Positions 43,643 through 55,689 are shown, numbered from the stretch's first letter. The stretch is DNA of 64,000 nt from Locusta migratoria (GCA_026315105.1 CM048744.1:837568094-837632093), one strand, 5' to 3'. Translations and numbers: made by a program. The notes: generated by a model from the letters alone, not told the origin.

Positions 43643-43731
43643 TCCTTAGGTTATTTCACCTTAGTTTAAGTAGTTGTAAGCTACGGACTGATGACCACGC
43701 ACTTTGGTCCGATAGATTTACAAACATTTTT
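43511..43731 (+). mobile_element. SINE group B with GT expansion and TSD
   Basis: Flanked by GAGCACCAGTT (43500-43510) and GAGCACCAATT (43732-43742). The post-head TG stretch is expanded to about 20 units. Confidence 0.95.
43601..43639. repeat. (TG)n microsatellite
   Basis: Inside the group B SINE, at the same place as the CA expansion at 32.3 kb. Confidence 0.95.
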
Positions 43732-43742
43732 GAGCACCAATT

Positions 43743-44290
43743 AATTAACTCAACAAAGACTAAAGAGCGAAATGACTATTTTTCTTTGCTCGGGCTGTTG
43801 CTATTATGAATTTCATACCATTAACTTCCTCAGTTACTGCATGCAGCCATTCTGACACAAGTCAGTACGAGCAGCCACAGCAGTGTGGTAAGACCAGCAG
43901 CCTGCCCTTGGCAGAATCAGCGACCCAGCTCTCGCAGTGGGAAACATGGCCGACGCTGTCTCCCCGTTCCGCTGCGCTGTGCGGAGCTGACGCCACGGTT
44001 TTTCTTTGGGGAACTTACGGCGGCTGTTTCTCCCGCTAATGGATTGTGGCCGGAGGTCGTTCATTTTCCTCTGTGGCCACAGGGACTGCGGGGACGTGTT
44101 TCTGCAGATAAGCGACCGTATTACTTCCTGTGGCTGCGCGGGGCCGCCGGCGAAAGAATGGCGGGTCGAAAGAAGTGCGCAACTGTGGCCGAAAACCCGC
44201 CCTACACTGCTTGAAGTCGGTAGCTCGTGAATGTTTTTGAGCTATCCACAGAAAGGTGATTCGGATTTTACAGATATGTAAAAATCTATA
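43743..44290. other. GC-rich stretch without recognised gene
   Basis: The GC-rich part at about 43.87-44.22 kb has overlapping open frames on both strands and no recognised domain. Confidence 0.4.
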
Positions 44291-44296
44291 TCTATA

Positions 44297-44558
44297 AATG
44301 TGAATGTCTGTTCGGTGTACGTTTATCACGTCTGAACCACAACACATAAAGAGCTCAAAATTTGTATAGTTACAAATGTCTACCCGGGGAAGGCTTTAGG
44401 CACGGTTTTATGGCGTCGGATACCTATTTATGTGAATGTCTGTTCAGTGTATGCTTATCAAGTCCAAACGACAAGACGCAGAGACTGAAATATTTGTATA
44501 GTTACTAATTTATACCCGAGGAAGGTTTTAGGCACGGTTTTATAGCGATCTGATAGAT
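44297..44558. repeat. Diverged tandem duplication, 131-bp period
   Basis: Two copies share TGAATGTCTGTTC, TTATCA, ATTTGTATAGTTAC, TACCCG-GGAAGG and TTTAGGCACGGTTTTAT. The TGAATGTCTGTTCG wording resembles the arms of the 5.6-6.3 kb foldback. Confidence 0.8.
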
Positions 44559-45412
44559 ATTTAGTAATTTGAAGAATACAAAGCGAAATGCGGAACAATG
44601 ATTACTCTTTGAAAATTATGTTTACTCTTTGAAAATGGTTTTGTTGGTTGCATTGTTGCTTGAGGATTGATAATCATAAAAGGATGGAGTATATTGGCAT
44701 GGAAAGTTATCGGTGTATATAAAATTCTACGTGGTCTGTGTGTGTGTTAATATTTCGCTCTGCTGCGAAAACTACAGAACGCAAACGAATGGTCTATGTG
44801 TAATTGTTGTCCGAAGTCTCCCTTGTACACCATAGCAGTTCCATATCGACAGCTATAAAGGGGTGGAAGATATGGTGGTTGAAAGTCGTTAAATTATTAA
44901 AAAATTCGGACTGAAGGCCAGCGATGACGTTTGCGACTCTATAGCAAGGAGTTTACGTACAGCGAAACGTGATGCCACAGACCATATCTTTGGTCTATGC
45001 GTGCTACAATGTCTTCAGCTCTTTCTCGGTAAGAATAAGCATACGAATAAGGAAATGTAAGAATAAATAAATAAAGAAGTAAAAAAAGAAATTTCTTTTA
45101 ATACATCTCTTTAAAAAATCGATTTGAAGTTTCGCGCATTACATCAAGTGATCGATCTGTGATATTATTATAATCATTATTGTTGAATTTCGTTTTCTTG
45201 ACTGTATGTGTTGCATAAAGAACAAAATTCCTTAGATTGTCACTCAAAAAACACACTTGAGAATTGTCAATGTGGAGGGGTATGTAAGACGGTCGATCAG
45301 TTCCAGTCATTAGACCAGGAAATGAGTACACTACTTGTGTTGACAGCAGTTCTACAAGGTCAATTCCGAAGTTGATCGGATCCGTATACTTACTTTGCGT
45401 CAGGACGGACTC
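44559..45412. other. No recognised gene
   Basis: AT-rich. Nothing recognised. Confidence 0.5.
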
Positions 45413-45424
45413 TCATCAAGGGAA

Positions 45425-45582
45425 CTGCACGGCCACTACGGTCGGGGGTTCGAATTCCCCCTCGGGCATGGATATTTGTGCCGTCCTAGTTCGTAAGTAG
45501 TTCATAAGTAGTTTGTGAGTTTAGGGACTGATGACCCCGGTAGTTAAGTCCCATAGACTATATAGACATTTGAACATTTTTT
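45425..45582 (+). mobile_element. SINE group A, 5'-truncated, with TSD
   Basis: Starts at CTGCACGGCCACTACGG, 3' of the anticodon region. Flanked by TCATCAAGGGAA (45413-45424 and 45583-45594). Confidence 0.9.
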
Positions 45583-45594
45583 TCATCAAGGGAA

Positions 45595-46426
45595 AATTCT
45601 ATATGTCTCGAACTCAACAAAAGCACCGAAATAAGGAACTCTCGATTTTTCCAAGCTCTGGCCGCCCGAAGGCTACCACAGCAGCCGATTGTGACGTTAT
45701 ATAGGGGGAAGCTGAATGTTTCCGTGTCAAAGGCGGGTTTTGCCAGGCTGCTGGATTCCCCACCCGGCCGGCTAACAGTTTGGACCTAGTGAATGGGATA
45801 CAGCAGGTAGTCAGGGTTTCCCTAATGTGCTCGTAAACAGGAAGCGACTGTCTTTGATGAGCGAGGGCGACTAACCCAGATTCAAACTGAAATACAATAT
45901 AGCCACACACATTATTCTAAAAATCCATATGAAATCAGGGAATGATCATACGGCAAATATAATTATATGAATGGATTCAGGAGACTTGAGAAAATCAAAC
46001 GCCGTAATTACAATTTTCATATCGCTTACAGATAAAAAGCCGAAAATCGATGTACTATAATAATAATAATAATATAAGACTTATATTTACAATTATTGAT
46101 ACATAGTGTTTATCAGTAACAGATTAAGAAGGAAATGAGCAGCATTGCACCTCGCTACCTATCTTAAATGACGCACCACGTTATTTCCGTATTCTTTCAA
46201 TAAAGTTTATTTTACTCTCTTGTTCTGCTTTTCATTGAGGTAGTAATATTCTTGTGTCAGAACATAGATTCCACCACAGAAACACAAAACATGAACCCAG
46301 CAAAGCGCATTACATTTATATATGTATGTTATTATATTTAATATTATTCTTAGTAACGTCGGTTTTATGTTATAGGCTGCCACTTAAATATTTCTTGGCT
46401 GACTAAAAATAGTAGATATGCAGCAG

Positions 46427-46490
<64 letters not shown>

Positions 46491-47589
46491 CATTTGTGGA
46501 CAAGGACTGAATATATTTGTGTAAAAATCCATGATAAATTAAATATTAATTGAGCAACAATATTTGGACGGCGGAGTATATTTGAACAGTGAGACGCCAC
46601 GCTTAATGGCTATCTGAACAAAGAGCTTCAGTCTCAACTGTTTCCTAGTATTGTTAAATATATATTTGTTCGTTAAATGTAAACAACATTTGTAGGGAGG
46701 TGGTCAAAGCATTTAATTCTGTGATATTCAAATGTATAAAATTTTGGAAGGGAAATTATATTTTCAAGATCAGGCGTTAGGATGTGCGGAAGGATACAAT
46801 TTTGTGAGCAGGGAGAGCACGCTTTTCGAACGCTTTGGAAGGAACTCGTAACATGGACGTGGTGGTGAAAGGTTGTGACGCTGGGCGGTCTGAAGCCGCG
46901 TTACGAACTTGTGATTTGAAGAGACAGGCATGTGTGGACTGTGACTGCAGAACTTAGTCTCTGGTGAAAAGTGGTAAACTATGCACGGTAGTAGGGCTTT
47001 TGAACTGTGATAATTCAGCAATCGTGTACTCGTGTGATGACAGACTGTGTTTTATAACAAATACTGTAATTTGGAACTGCATTGTTCGATGCATTTCACT
47101 AATTTACGAGTGACAATTTTGTTTGCTACCGACTGCATATGATACTTATAGTACCTCTCAAGAACAATAATTGGGGAAATATTCAGTTATTTACCAATGC
47201 ATAAAGTAGCACCACCTCCGCATTTTCATTTCCAAAAAGAGAAATAAGCTCTATTTATAAATAATTACTTCGTGAGTGAATCTCTTCTGTATCTTAGAAT
47301 CCATTTTGTTGGTTATTCAGAACTTTAATTTATATTTGTTAAAATATATTTTCACGTCATCATATGCAGATTAATAGACTGGGTAAAGTACAGGTTAATT
47401 ATTGATCTTGTTTTAACAGATTGGGTAGCTGTTTAGGGCATAGAAGCTGACATACATAATTCAGCCCTGTGTACAGAGACAACAAGCCATGAACTTTTGC
47501 TACCCTGAGTTGTGTATTGCCCAATTCTTTTTGGTGAGTACCAGTAGGAAGGTCGCACGATGACGGTTTCGGGTGGCAATATTGGCCGT
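45595..47589. other. No recognised gene
   Basis: Contains a long (TA)n run. The remaining open frames are unconvincing. Confidence 0.5.
46428..46489. repeat. (TA)n microsatellite
   Basis: About 30 TA units. Confidence 0.95.
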
Positions 47590-47800
47590 TAGACCCGAGC
47601 TGGGATTGTGTTCGGCCGGCCTGGTGCAAGTCTTTAGGTGACGCCACACGGGAGACTTGCGCGTCGATGATGAGGACGACACAACACCCAGCCCCCGAGT
47701 GAAGAAAATCTCCAATCCGTCCGGGAATCTAAACCGAGTCCCCTGCGTGACACTCAAACACACTGTACCCTTGACGGAAGCGGACACAGCAGCCGATGAC
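47590..47800 (-). mobile_element. tRNA-headed SINE, group D, diverged
   Basis: Wording CACAACACCCAGCCCCCGAG, GAAAATCTCCAATCCG and GGGAATCTAAACCGAG (inverse of a degraded box B) matches a SINE type I know from insect genomes, read on the minus strand. The head 5' part is poorly preserved. Confidence 0.5.
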
Positions 47801-48225
47801 CGCTGCTTACGGATTTCAGCTCTGAAGAACTCTGAAAGGAACGCCACCAAAATTTTCGTCCAGCCACGGGACGCCATGTTGCGACTCAAATTGTACGTAA
47901 CAGACTGCACGAAATGCAACTTCACTCCCGACGTCTATGGTGAGGTTGAGGTTTGACACTTAGACACCATGCGGCGTGATACAAATGGGCCCAACATCGT
48001 GCCAGCTCGTCACCTTTCACAGGTCAGACTCGCATCTGCCTTCGACCAGACTGTCAACGGACACGTTTTCGGAAGAAGGCGCGTCAGTCTGAACAACACC
48101 CATGTGGCCACATAACTATCAGCCAAAGCCATTCGACGCAACTCTCAAAATATCTCGAGATAATCGACTTTCAAGGTTTGCAAGTACATATAAGTACCAA
48201 TAATTAAACCAATTGTACCATCTGT
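47801..48225. other. No recognised gene
   Basis: Nothing recognised. Confidence 0.45.
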
Positions 48226-48280
48226 CGGTTTAGCTCAGGTGGTAGCGTGCTGGTCCGTGCATTCGATAATCCTTATGGTA
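48226..48280 (+). repeat. Partial tRNA-like head (5' half)
   Basis: GGTTTAGCTCAGGTGGTAGC is a good box A region, followed by a possible anticodon arm, after which tRNA similarity ends. No box B follows. Confidence 0.5.
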
Positions 48281-48764
48281 ATTTTTACGAAAAATCCACG
48301 TATTTTTGCTTATTAGTAATTTTCTATATTTTATATTAGGTTGTAATTATTGGTGATTTTAATTTAAAAAGCACTTTTTTTAGTGTATTGGCTTCACGAT
48401 TAGTTGACGACGATAGTCTTTCATTGTTCAGTTCATGAAGAGCTACGACGGTGTTTTTGGAAAGTCATCTCCATAGAATGGCTTTCCAAACAGCTAACCT
48501 ACGTAAGTATCGTTTTAGGCGACGACAGTGTGTCTACATACACATAAAATCAAACTCTGACACAACATATGGAATTATAGATTTCAAAATGTTTTATATA
48601 ACAGATTTCGAAAACAACAACAAAATCGCACTGACGTGTTTTACGGCCCACTTTAGATTTGTAGTTTTATAAGCTTTTGCAAATATTTTGGACAAAAATA
48701 ATAATCTAAATAATAACAAATTAATTAATAAGAGTGTCTGAAACCCTTTTAGGAAAAAAGAATT
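48281..48764. other. No recognised gene
   Basis: AT-rich. Nothing recognised. Confidence 0.5.
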
Positions 48765-48832
48765 AGGTAGTGGTGAGTTCCGAACCACTGACCTTCAGCG
48801 TCACAGTCCAACGCATTGCCCACTACGCTACT
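48765..48832 (-). repeat. tRNA-like unit, degraded
   Basis: Minus strand reads GTAGCGTAGTGGGCAATGCG, then GGTCAGTGGTTCGGAACTC. Box B is distorted by an extra base. A T run at 48832-48844 adjoins it. Confidence 0.5.
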
Positions 48833-48844
48833 TTTTTTTTTTTA

Positions 48845-49023
48845 ATTTTTATTTAAAATGGACAGACATAAAGTAAAGAAGTTGAAGTAAAACATTTTCA
48901 GAATTAAAACTGCTATGGTGGTAAAAATCGCACAGAGATAGAAGTTAAAAATCCAGGGTAGTTAAAATCACATTGGTGGAGCACACTACACGATGATGAA
49001 TACACTGTTTAAAACACACGGCC
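48845..49023. other. No recognised gene
   Basis: Nothing recognised. Confidence 0.5.
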
Positions 49024-49185
49024 TGCAAGTCATAATGACTCATGTACTGCGCATACAACAGTCCGGGCCACAAAATAACTAAAAAGGTCTTCCTAGTACA
49101 TATTACAAGTTATGTACTAGGAAGACCTTTTTAGTTTTTTATAGACCTGACTGTTTTATGCGCAGTACATGAGTGATGACTTGCA
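49024..49185. repeat. Foldback element with 8-nt loop
   Basis: Left arm 49024-49102 and right arm 49111-49185 pair almost throughout. The inner 22 bp (AAAAAGGTCTTCCTAGTACA and two more) is perfect around the loop TTACAAGT. Confidence 0.9.
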
Positions 49186-49409
49186 TTTTACACTGATGAT
49201 GTCCCATCATGGGAACGAAATATATGTATTTTCTTTAAATAAATACTTCATATCGCCCACCAAGCTGGGAATTTCTCGATTATATTACAACACTGATGTG
49301 GGCAAGCAGAATGTTCATTATGAAATCAAATTACCCTTTCTAGTCGGATAACTGTGACTGAATATCTAACGCACAGTGCTTACTATGACAGAGATAGTGG
49401 TGCCATAGT
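49186..49409. other. No recognised gene
   Basis: Nothing recognised. Confidence 0.5.
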
Positions 49410-49833
49410 CGGGACCGGTGGTCTTGGGGTAAAGCGCTAGACTAGCAATCGAAGGGTCCGGGCGCCGTGGCTCAGCGCGCCCGGTCAGAGGGCTCAACGC
49501 CCTCTGTAATAAAAAAGCTGAGCCAAGAACAAATCGAACATGAACGAACAAACATGATCAACGTCCGCAACAAACAGAACTTCCCATAGAGCAAAAAAAA
49601 AAAAAAAAAAGGGTCGCGGGTTCAAAACCCGGTCGGACTTCAGATTTTTTCGGTCTGCGTTTTACTCTATCCTTCGCCTCTCAACGATGTGAGGAGTCGC
49701 CAGAAAAGACAAGTGGTTCGGATTCCACGTTAAGCTGTAGGTCCCCTTTCCCCGGTTCAATAACTGGGGTAGGCTAGGGACACACTAGTCGCCGAAGTGG
49801 CTTGCAGCAGGCCAATGAGCCACACAAAATTAT
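49410..49833 (+). mobile_element. SINE group E, full copy split by a poly-A insert
   Basis: Head to the anticodon 3' side at 49410-49458, 152-bp insert, then GGGTCGCGGGTTC and the body ATGTGAGGAGTCGCCAG, CCACGTTAAGCTG and a longer 3' end through GGGACACACTAGTCGCC. Compared with the uninterrupted 722-898 copy, no SINE bases are lost. Confidence 0.85.
49459..49610 (+). mobile_element. Group F poly-A element nested in a tRNA-like head
   Basis: Starts CGGGCGCCGTGGCTCAGCGC and ends in A18 (49593-49610). GGGTC (AAGGGTC with the A tail) flanks it (49454-49458 and 49611-49615). The head can fold: GGCTCAGC pairs with GCTGAGCC, enclosing AGAGGGC/GCCCTCT. The 3' part GAACGAACA, ATCAACGTCCGCAA, CCCATAGAGC matches the 23.4-kb insert. 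Confidence 0.85.
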
Positions 49834-50642
49834 TATTACTGGTACCAAACACTGCCATATTTCAAAATGGCAATGTGTCCACACACACACAGCCAGGAAG
49901 GAAAGGGCGTGCATTGTATAGCACCAGAATACGATCAGTTATCTCCCCTGGAACGTAAAATCGACACGCCTCAACATAACCGCATCGTTATGCGGAACTT
50001 CGGAAATTGAGGACTAAATATATAGTTCCAGATGTAATTGTCGGATGGTTTGTTTCTAGAATGGATAACAGTCTGATGGAAACTATGAAGACAATTTACA
50101 AATCGGATCCTCGAAGAGTAGCAAGTGTTCTCAAGTGCTTGCTAATAAATCATTACTGCGTGTATGTGAGGTGTTGCTATGACTTTGTCCACGGCTTGTA
50201 TACTTGCGTCATGGCCGTCTACTGTTTACCTGGTAGCGCCCGCACGGCCACCGCCTCGGCGCACGGACGGATTAGACGGCCAAGGAGCTTACGGCCCCGC
50301 ATACAGCGGACCCCCGCTGTTTGCTTGGCTTCTGCAGCGCGGCCGTCGCCTTAGCAGTGCCGTGAGACCCACTTAAGACCATCCGACTCGGCACTTCGCC
50401 AGTCTTGGCCTGGGAGACAATTCACTCTCCTCAAGGGACGATCACCTGCAGCTCCAAGCCGACACATCGTAAACTTGGGTCTGCACACAGTAGTTTTCAT
50501 ACTGCCTTCCATAATTTAATGTTATATCAGAGCCAGTAGCAGAAATTAAGCAGGGAGCAGATTTTTTTTAATTTTGTTACATTTTAACGCGAATTATTTA
50601 CAGAAGGATGGAAAAGTTCATAGAAGCCGAAGTCGGGGAAGA
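49834..50642. other. No recognised gene
   Basis: An open frame spans 50007-50354, but its C-terminal half is a GC-rich composition effect and no domain is seen. Confidence 0.45.
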
Positions 50643-50652
50643 TCAGTTTGGG

Positions 50653-50851
50653 CCGGCCGCGGTGGCCGAGGCGACTGCGGCCCGCCAGTCATGGTCAGCA
50701 GGGTCACTACGGTCGCGGGTTCGAATCCCCCCTCAGACATGGATATTTGTGCCGTCCTTAGTGTTAACTACTTCATACGTAGTTTCTAAGTTTAGGGACT
50801 GATGACCCCGTAGTTAAGTCCCATAAGCTTTCAAACATTTGAACATTTTGC
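50653..50851 (+). mobile_element. SINE group A, plus member of an inverted pair
   Basis: Flanked by TCAGTTTGGG (50643-50652 and 50852-50861). The right duplication overlaps the target of the next SINE. Confidence 0.95.
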
Positions 50852-50867
50852 TCAGTTTGGGTTCAAA

Positions 50868-51050
50868 TGTTCAAATGTTTGTTAAGCTTATGGGACTTAA
50901 CTACGGGGTCATCAGTCCCTAAACTTACAAACTACTTACGAACTAGGACGGCACAAATATCCATGCCCGAGGGGGGATTCGAACCCCCGACCGTAGTGGC
51001 CGTGCTGACCGTGACTAGAGCGCCTCAGTCACCTCGGCCACCGCGGCCGG
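50868..51050 (-). mobile_element. SINE group A, minus member of an inverted pair
   Basis: Flanked by CAGTTTGGGTTCAAA (50853-50867 and 51051-51065). It inserted in the right-hand duplication left by the plus copy. Confidence 0.95.
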
Positions 51051-51065
51051 CAGTTTGGGTTCAAA

Positions 51066-52140
51066 AGAAATGTAGGAACACGGGAGGCAATACTCACTTT
51101 ACGGCTTATCCTAGAAGATAGATCAAATAAAATCAAACCCACATTTCTATCTTTTGTGAATTTGGAAAAAGCTATTGCAATATTGATTCGAAAAGACTCT
51201 TTCCAATAATTCTGAAGTCAGCAGGAGTAAAATATAGGGAACGGAAGTTTATTTACAGCTTGTACAGGCAGAAGTTATCAGAGTCTAAGGGCATGAAAGG
51301 GATGCGGTGGTTGGGAAGGGAGTAAGGCAGGATTGTAGCCATACTGCAATGTTATTAAATTTGTACATTAAGACAGCTATAAAGAAAAGCAGGGAGAAAT
51401 TTGGAGAGGGAATTAAACATGAAGAAATAATGCGTTTTGCCGATGACACTGTTATTTTGTCAGAGACAGCAAAGGACCTGGAAAAGCAGTTGAACGGAAT
51501 GGACGGTGTGTTGAAAAGTGCGTATAAGATGAACATTAATAAGAGCAAAACAAGGGTAATGGAGTGCAGTCTAAGAAAATGAGGCAATGCTCAAGGAATT
51601 AGATTAGGTAATGAAACAATAAAGGTGGTAGATGAGTTTTGTTACTTGGGCAGTAAAATTACTCACGATGGTCGCAGTACAGACGATATAAAATGCAGAA
51701 TGGCAATGGGAAGAAAAGCATTTTTGAAAAAGAGAGTTTTGTTATCTTTATCAATTTACAGAATTCCTTTCTCAAGGCATTTGTGTGGGGTGTTGCCTTG
51801 TGTGGGAGTGAAAAACATGGACGATAAACTGTCCAGCCGAAGAGGATACAGGATTTGAAATGTTGTGTTACAGTAGAATGCTGAAGATTAGGTGGTTGTA
51901 TCGCGTAACTAATGAGAAGGTACTGAACAAAATTGTGAAGAATAGGAATTTTTGCCTACCTTGACTAAAAGAAAAAAATCGCATAGGGAGGCCAAGAGGT
52001 GAATATAATAAGCAGATTCAAATGGATGTAGGTTGCCGTTCTTATGAGGAGATGAAGAGGCTTGCTCAGGATAGAGTAGGGTGGAGAGCTGCATCAAACC
52101 AGTCTCCGAACTGAATACCACAACAACAACAACAACAACA
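51066..52140 (+). pseudogene. RTE-type LINE relic: reverse transcriptase and 3' end
   Basis: Reads GVRQDCSHTAMLLNLYI, then MRFADDTVILSETAKDL (FADD box), NKSKTRVMECSL, VVDEFCYLGSKITHDGRS and KCRMAMGRKAFLKK, matching RTE/BovB-type RT blocks. The consensus 'GVRQGCPLSP' is altered here (QDCSHT), and frames shift after about 51580. The 3' end is (CAA)n at 52119-52140, usual for such elements. The neighbouring SINE pair ends exactly at its left edge, so the LINE may extend further left. Confidence 0.85.
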
Positions 52141-52500
52141 TGCTGTTATTAGTGTGCTGTTTGATTCATTTTATTCTCTGGTTTTATTTTACTTACACAA
52201 TTATGTGATAAGATTCATGCCTGAACATGTGATCACTGGCTACTCAATATTTCAGGTTGCACTGGCGTATTTCATACGAACGCCCCCCCCCCCCTCCCCT
52301 AGCAGCCGTAAATCGCACGTCTGTAAAGGACAGAAGCTTTCCTAATGACTAAAAAGAGCGTAGGTCATTCCCGTTCCAAGAAGTGCCGTCGAACACTCGT
52401 GCAAAACTATGGGCTTCTATTTCTGACGTCCGTCTGTTGCAAAATTTTAAAACATTTTTTATGCCGAGTATTATATTGCCGTGAGACACCATGTAAACCG
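52141..52500. other. No recognised gene
   Basis: Contains a C-rich run at 52283-52297. Confidence 0.5.
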
Positions 52501-52502
52501 AC

Positions 52503-52580
52503 TGCCGGCGTGGCGCAGGGGATAGCGTCACCGAATGCGATGCTGAAGGTTGAGAGATGGCAGTCCATCTCTCATTTTTA
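52503..52580 (+). repeat. tRNA-like head, degraded
   Basis: GCCGGCGTGGCGCAGGGGAT is a box A region. The expected T-arm is replaced by GAGAT-loop-ATCTC without a normal box B. Confidence 0.45.
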
Positions 52581-54660
52581 TTATCGATGTTTATTGTTGA
52601 CGTATTGTCTTAATGAGTCCTATACATACAATTTTTTTATTGCTGTCGGGAATACCATCAGGGAAGATTTTTGCTAAAGTGAGATGCAGAGCTGACTTGG
52701 CCCTGAGGGGGCGAATTCCTTCCTACGTGCGCCCTGCGACGCCGTAGGAGGCCGGGCGCGCTGGCCTTGGGCACAGACATACTCTGTGCCTTGGGTGACA
52801 CACTGGCAGGGCAGTAGGTCGTAAAAATGTAGCCTTGTGTCCCAAACCACAGAGTAACATTTAGTAACATATACAGAGAAGCAGCCCGCCCTAACCCACT
52901 GTCCTACGCTCCCCTCGTAGTTCCGTAAGATGCTAGCAGGTGTCAGGCGGTTCGCTGGCTTATAGGGTGCCTCTCGCACGTCAGAGGGTAGCGTGGAGGG
53001 GAGGCTGAGGGGAGAGCTCGTGCCACCTGCCACGAGGCCACGGCTGTGTCCGGCTTGCCGGCGTTTGAGGGGAGGTGGTGGTGGGGACAGCCCATACCTG
53101 CCGCCTGCTCTGGCCAGTTTAAAGAGCTGCTTCTGACCGCAGCGCCATCATGGCACATCTGACGGAACTGCTGGAAAACCTCCCTCCCCGCACCCCGGAG
53201 CGTAGTACCGGGCCCCTACGGAGGTTTACCGTCTGTATATATTTGTCTGTGCCCAAACTGTGAAGGAGAGGCATCGTCTGCACTTTTTAGAAGAAGATAG
53301 CAGGGCACACGGCTGTGGCCGAGGGTCCGAAAGGGAAAGCGACGGAATGTTTGCTGGAGGCTAGGCAGCCGCTCTCACGGGCGACGGTTAGAGCCGTTTA
53401 GTGAGAATCGCGCCAAAAGCGTGGGAGGGATGACGTCTTTGATTTGCTGATGTTCAAAGCGCCAGCTTTTCGAAATCAGCGGTTTTTTTGTGAGATTTTA
53501 CTAGCTGGAGTTCGAGAACTCGACACTGATTGGCGTTACGTAAAAACGGCGTTTCTCGGAGGGGTCTTGCGCAGAGAGGCGGTGATAGAAGTGGACTTCG
53601 TGTTTCGTAGCGCTGGAGTACGGACGCGTCTGGTGGTGTCCTGTCCTCCCAGTGTGCGGACTTGGAGATTTTGCTTATTGAGCCGATAGTTGGACGAGTG
53701 AACTCAGGGCATACTCTGAGATTTATTCTTGAATTGATTGTTCTGGCTTTCGGTTTGGATAAGGTCAGCCAGCCAATACTAGTGCACCGAAGCAGTAGTT
53801 GCGATATACTCAACTTCTGGAGTCATTTAGACATTCAGTACTTGTGCGTACTTGTCTGCGCTCACTGAAGTGGTCCTGACTTGGCAGATTTGTTTGAGAT
53901 CGTAGGCACTGTGTATTGCCGAGCGCACAGAGGCTGATAGCAGGGAGTACAGCTTCCGAGCGACGGAGCGACGTTTTTTTTTTTTTTTTTTTTTGTTCAG
54001 TGGTCCCGCAAATTTTCAGCTCACAGTCGCCCTTCCCCCACGCCAGCAGCTTAGCACCTTCACACGCAAGTCGTCAGTTTGGTAATGTATGGCAAAGCGA
54101 TCGCCAGCAACATATAGTCGATACGTCAGGTTCTGCCTTATAGTGGGGATTGTGCAGTTAGGAAAGTCAACCCTGCTAAGAACATTATATTATTTCATGA
54201 TAGGGGTTTCTAACTTGCCAGTCGTTACTAATTTCCAGTTTCGTAATAATTTGAGTAACTTCATATACATTAGATTGTTCCTTCTTATTTGGTTATAAAT
54301 GTATTCTTGTTGTTTATGATTTTAGTATTGGATTTATCATTGTGTGTTTTATCCTGCTAATAAATATTGCTGGATTTGAAAGATATTTTTTTAACATTAT
54401 TAGTCGTTAGATCACAGTTAGTTCGTTAGATTTTTGGTGGGGACAAATAATTAATTATATTTTACGCCACTTGCAGGAAGTGGAAGTCTCATTACAATTA
54501 GAACTGAAACAGGGCAAATCATGCAAATTATTCGATGTGATGTTAAATATTAGTTATTAATTCAGGGTCAGCCGCTCCTGGCTTCCTATTGTATTAACCC
54601 ACATTAACCTTGCCCAGTCGGAATCATTCCTATCCATTTCATTCTTTTTTATTTTTCACC
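52581..54660. other. GC-rich then AT-rich sequence, no recognised gene
   Basis: The 52.68-53.7 kb part is GC-rich with frames open on several strands and no domain. A T21 run lies at 53974-53994. It may be a long terminal repeat or other repeat, but I cannot support that. Confidence 0.4.
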
Positions 54661-54671
54661 CCCACACCTTA

Positions 54672-54705
54672 CAAGGTCGCCGGTTCAATCCCCTCCGTCG
54701 GTAAA
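54672..54705 (+). repeat. tRNA-like 3' fragment (T-arm)
   Basis: AAGGTCGCCGGTTCAATCCC followed by CTCCGTCGGTAAAAAAAA. Only the T-arm and acceptor side remain. Confidence 0.5.
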
Positions 54706-55689
54706 AAAAATTATTTCTTTGTAGTTAACAATTCCAGAAGGTTCTACATCTTTCTTATCTTCACTTGTAAATTATACTTGTTTCTTATGTTAACTATTCT
54801 TGTGATTTCTGGTACATTCTGTCTGTGTATAAGTAGCAGAGTACTCTCCCCGAGAGGCAGTCAGTGCTGCGTGTATGTTGAGTTCGTAATAAACCTGCTA
54901 TCAGTATACGTGCTGTGTTCAGTTGCCTTCGAAATCAAGTCTGCTTCCATTTCAACGCGACAGTATTTCTGGAGACCGGAAATTTCCTTTGTAGCAACCT
55001 ACATTGGTTTCGAAATCAAAGGTCATGCGAAACCAATTCGCTCTTTACGTCCTCGAGAATCACAACGCAAGGTGCCGCGTCGATACCTTGTTCTTCCACT
55101 TTAGGAAGGCATTCCATACGGTCTAGCACTGTCATCTATGAACAAAATTCGAGCGCATAGAGTATTAAAGGGTTTCTACCGAACAGAACACAGGCTGTCA
55201 TTCTCGACGGAGGAAACTTTTGTGATGGGAAAGTAATTTATGGCTTACGCTATGGAAGTGTTACTTTTCACTAAGTCCATTCACAGAAAAGAAGAAAACG
55301 TTGAAAGACGTTCATATTCAAAGGCTGTGTTCGTTACTACCTGCCGGAGGCACGATTAACATCTCAATCACCACGGATGAGCATGTGTCAAGATGCCAAG
55401 TAGACAAGTAGAGCAATCACTCCAAGCTGTTATTTCCGTGAAATATCAGGTGGTACGCAAGTATAGTGCTTTGTAGCAAGGTACCCTCAACCGAGTTTTA
55501 TCTAGACAGTAGCCTTCCTCTTGCTATGATAGTCAAACCTATAAAATTTCATCAAGATCTGAATAAAACTGAAGATTTAAATGAATTACAGACAAATAAA
55601 GAGAGAAACAGACGCTCTTCGTTTTATAAGACTAGCTGAAAACTTGATTGGCCGGTTAAGTATATATTCCGACCTTCTATTACAGAAGT
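54706..55689. other. No recognised gene
   Basis: A 164-codon frame ends here, but it begins across the tRNA-like fragment and shows no domain. Confidence 0.45.

Noticed and set aside
48226..48830. One tRNA-like head split by a 500-bp insert
   Set aside because: The two tRNA-like pieces are on opposite strands, so they cannot be halves of one head.
49999..50354. 115-codon plus-strand frame
   Set aside because: The second half is a GC-rich composition effect. No family recognised.
54610..55104. 164-codon plus-strand frame
   Set aside because: Begins across a tRNA-like fragment, is rich in hydrophobic residues from AT-rich DNA, and has no recognised domain.
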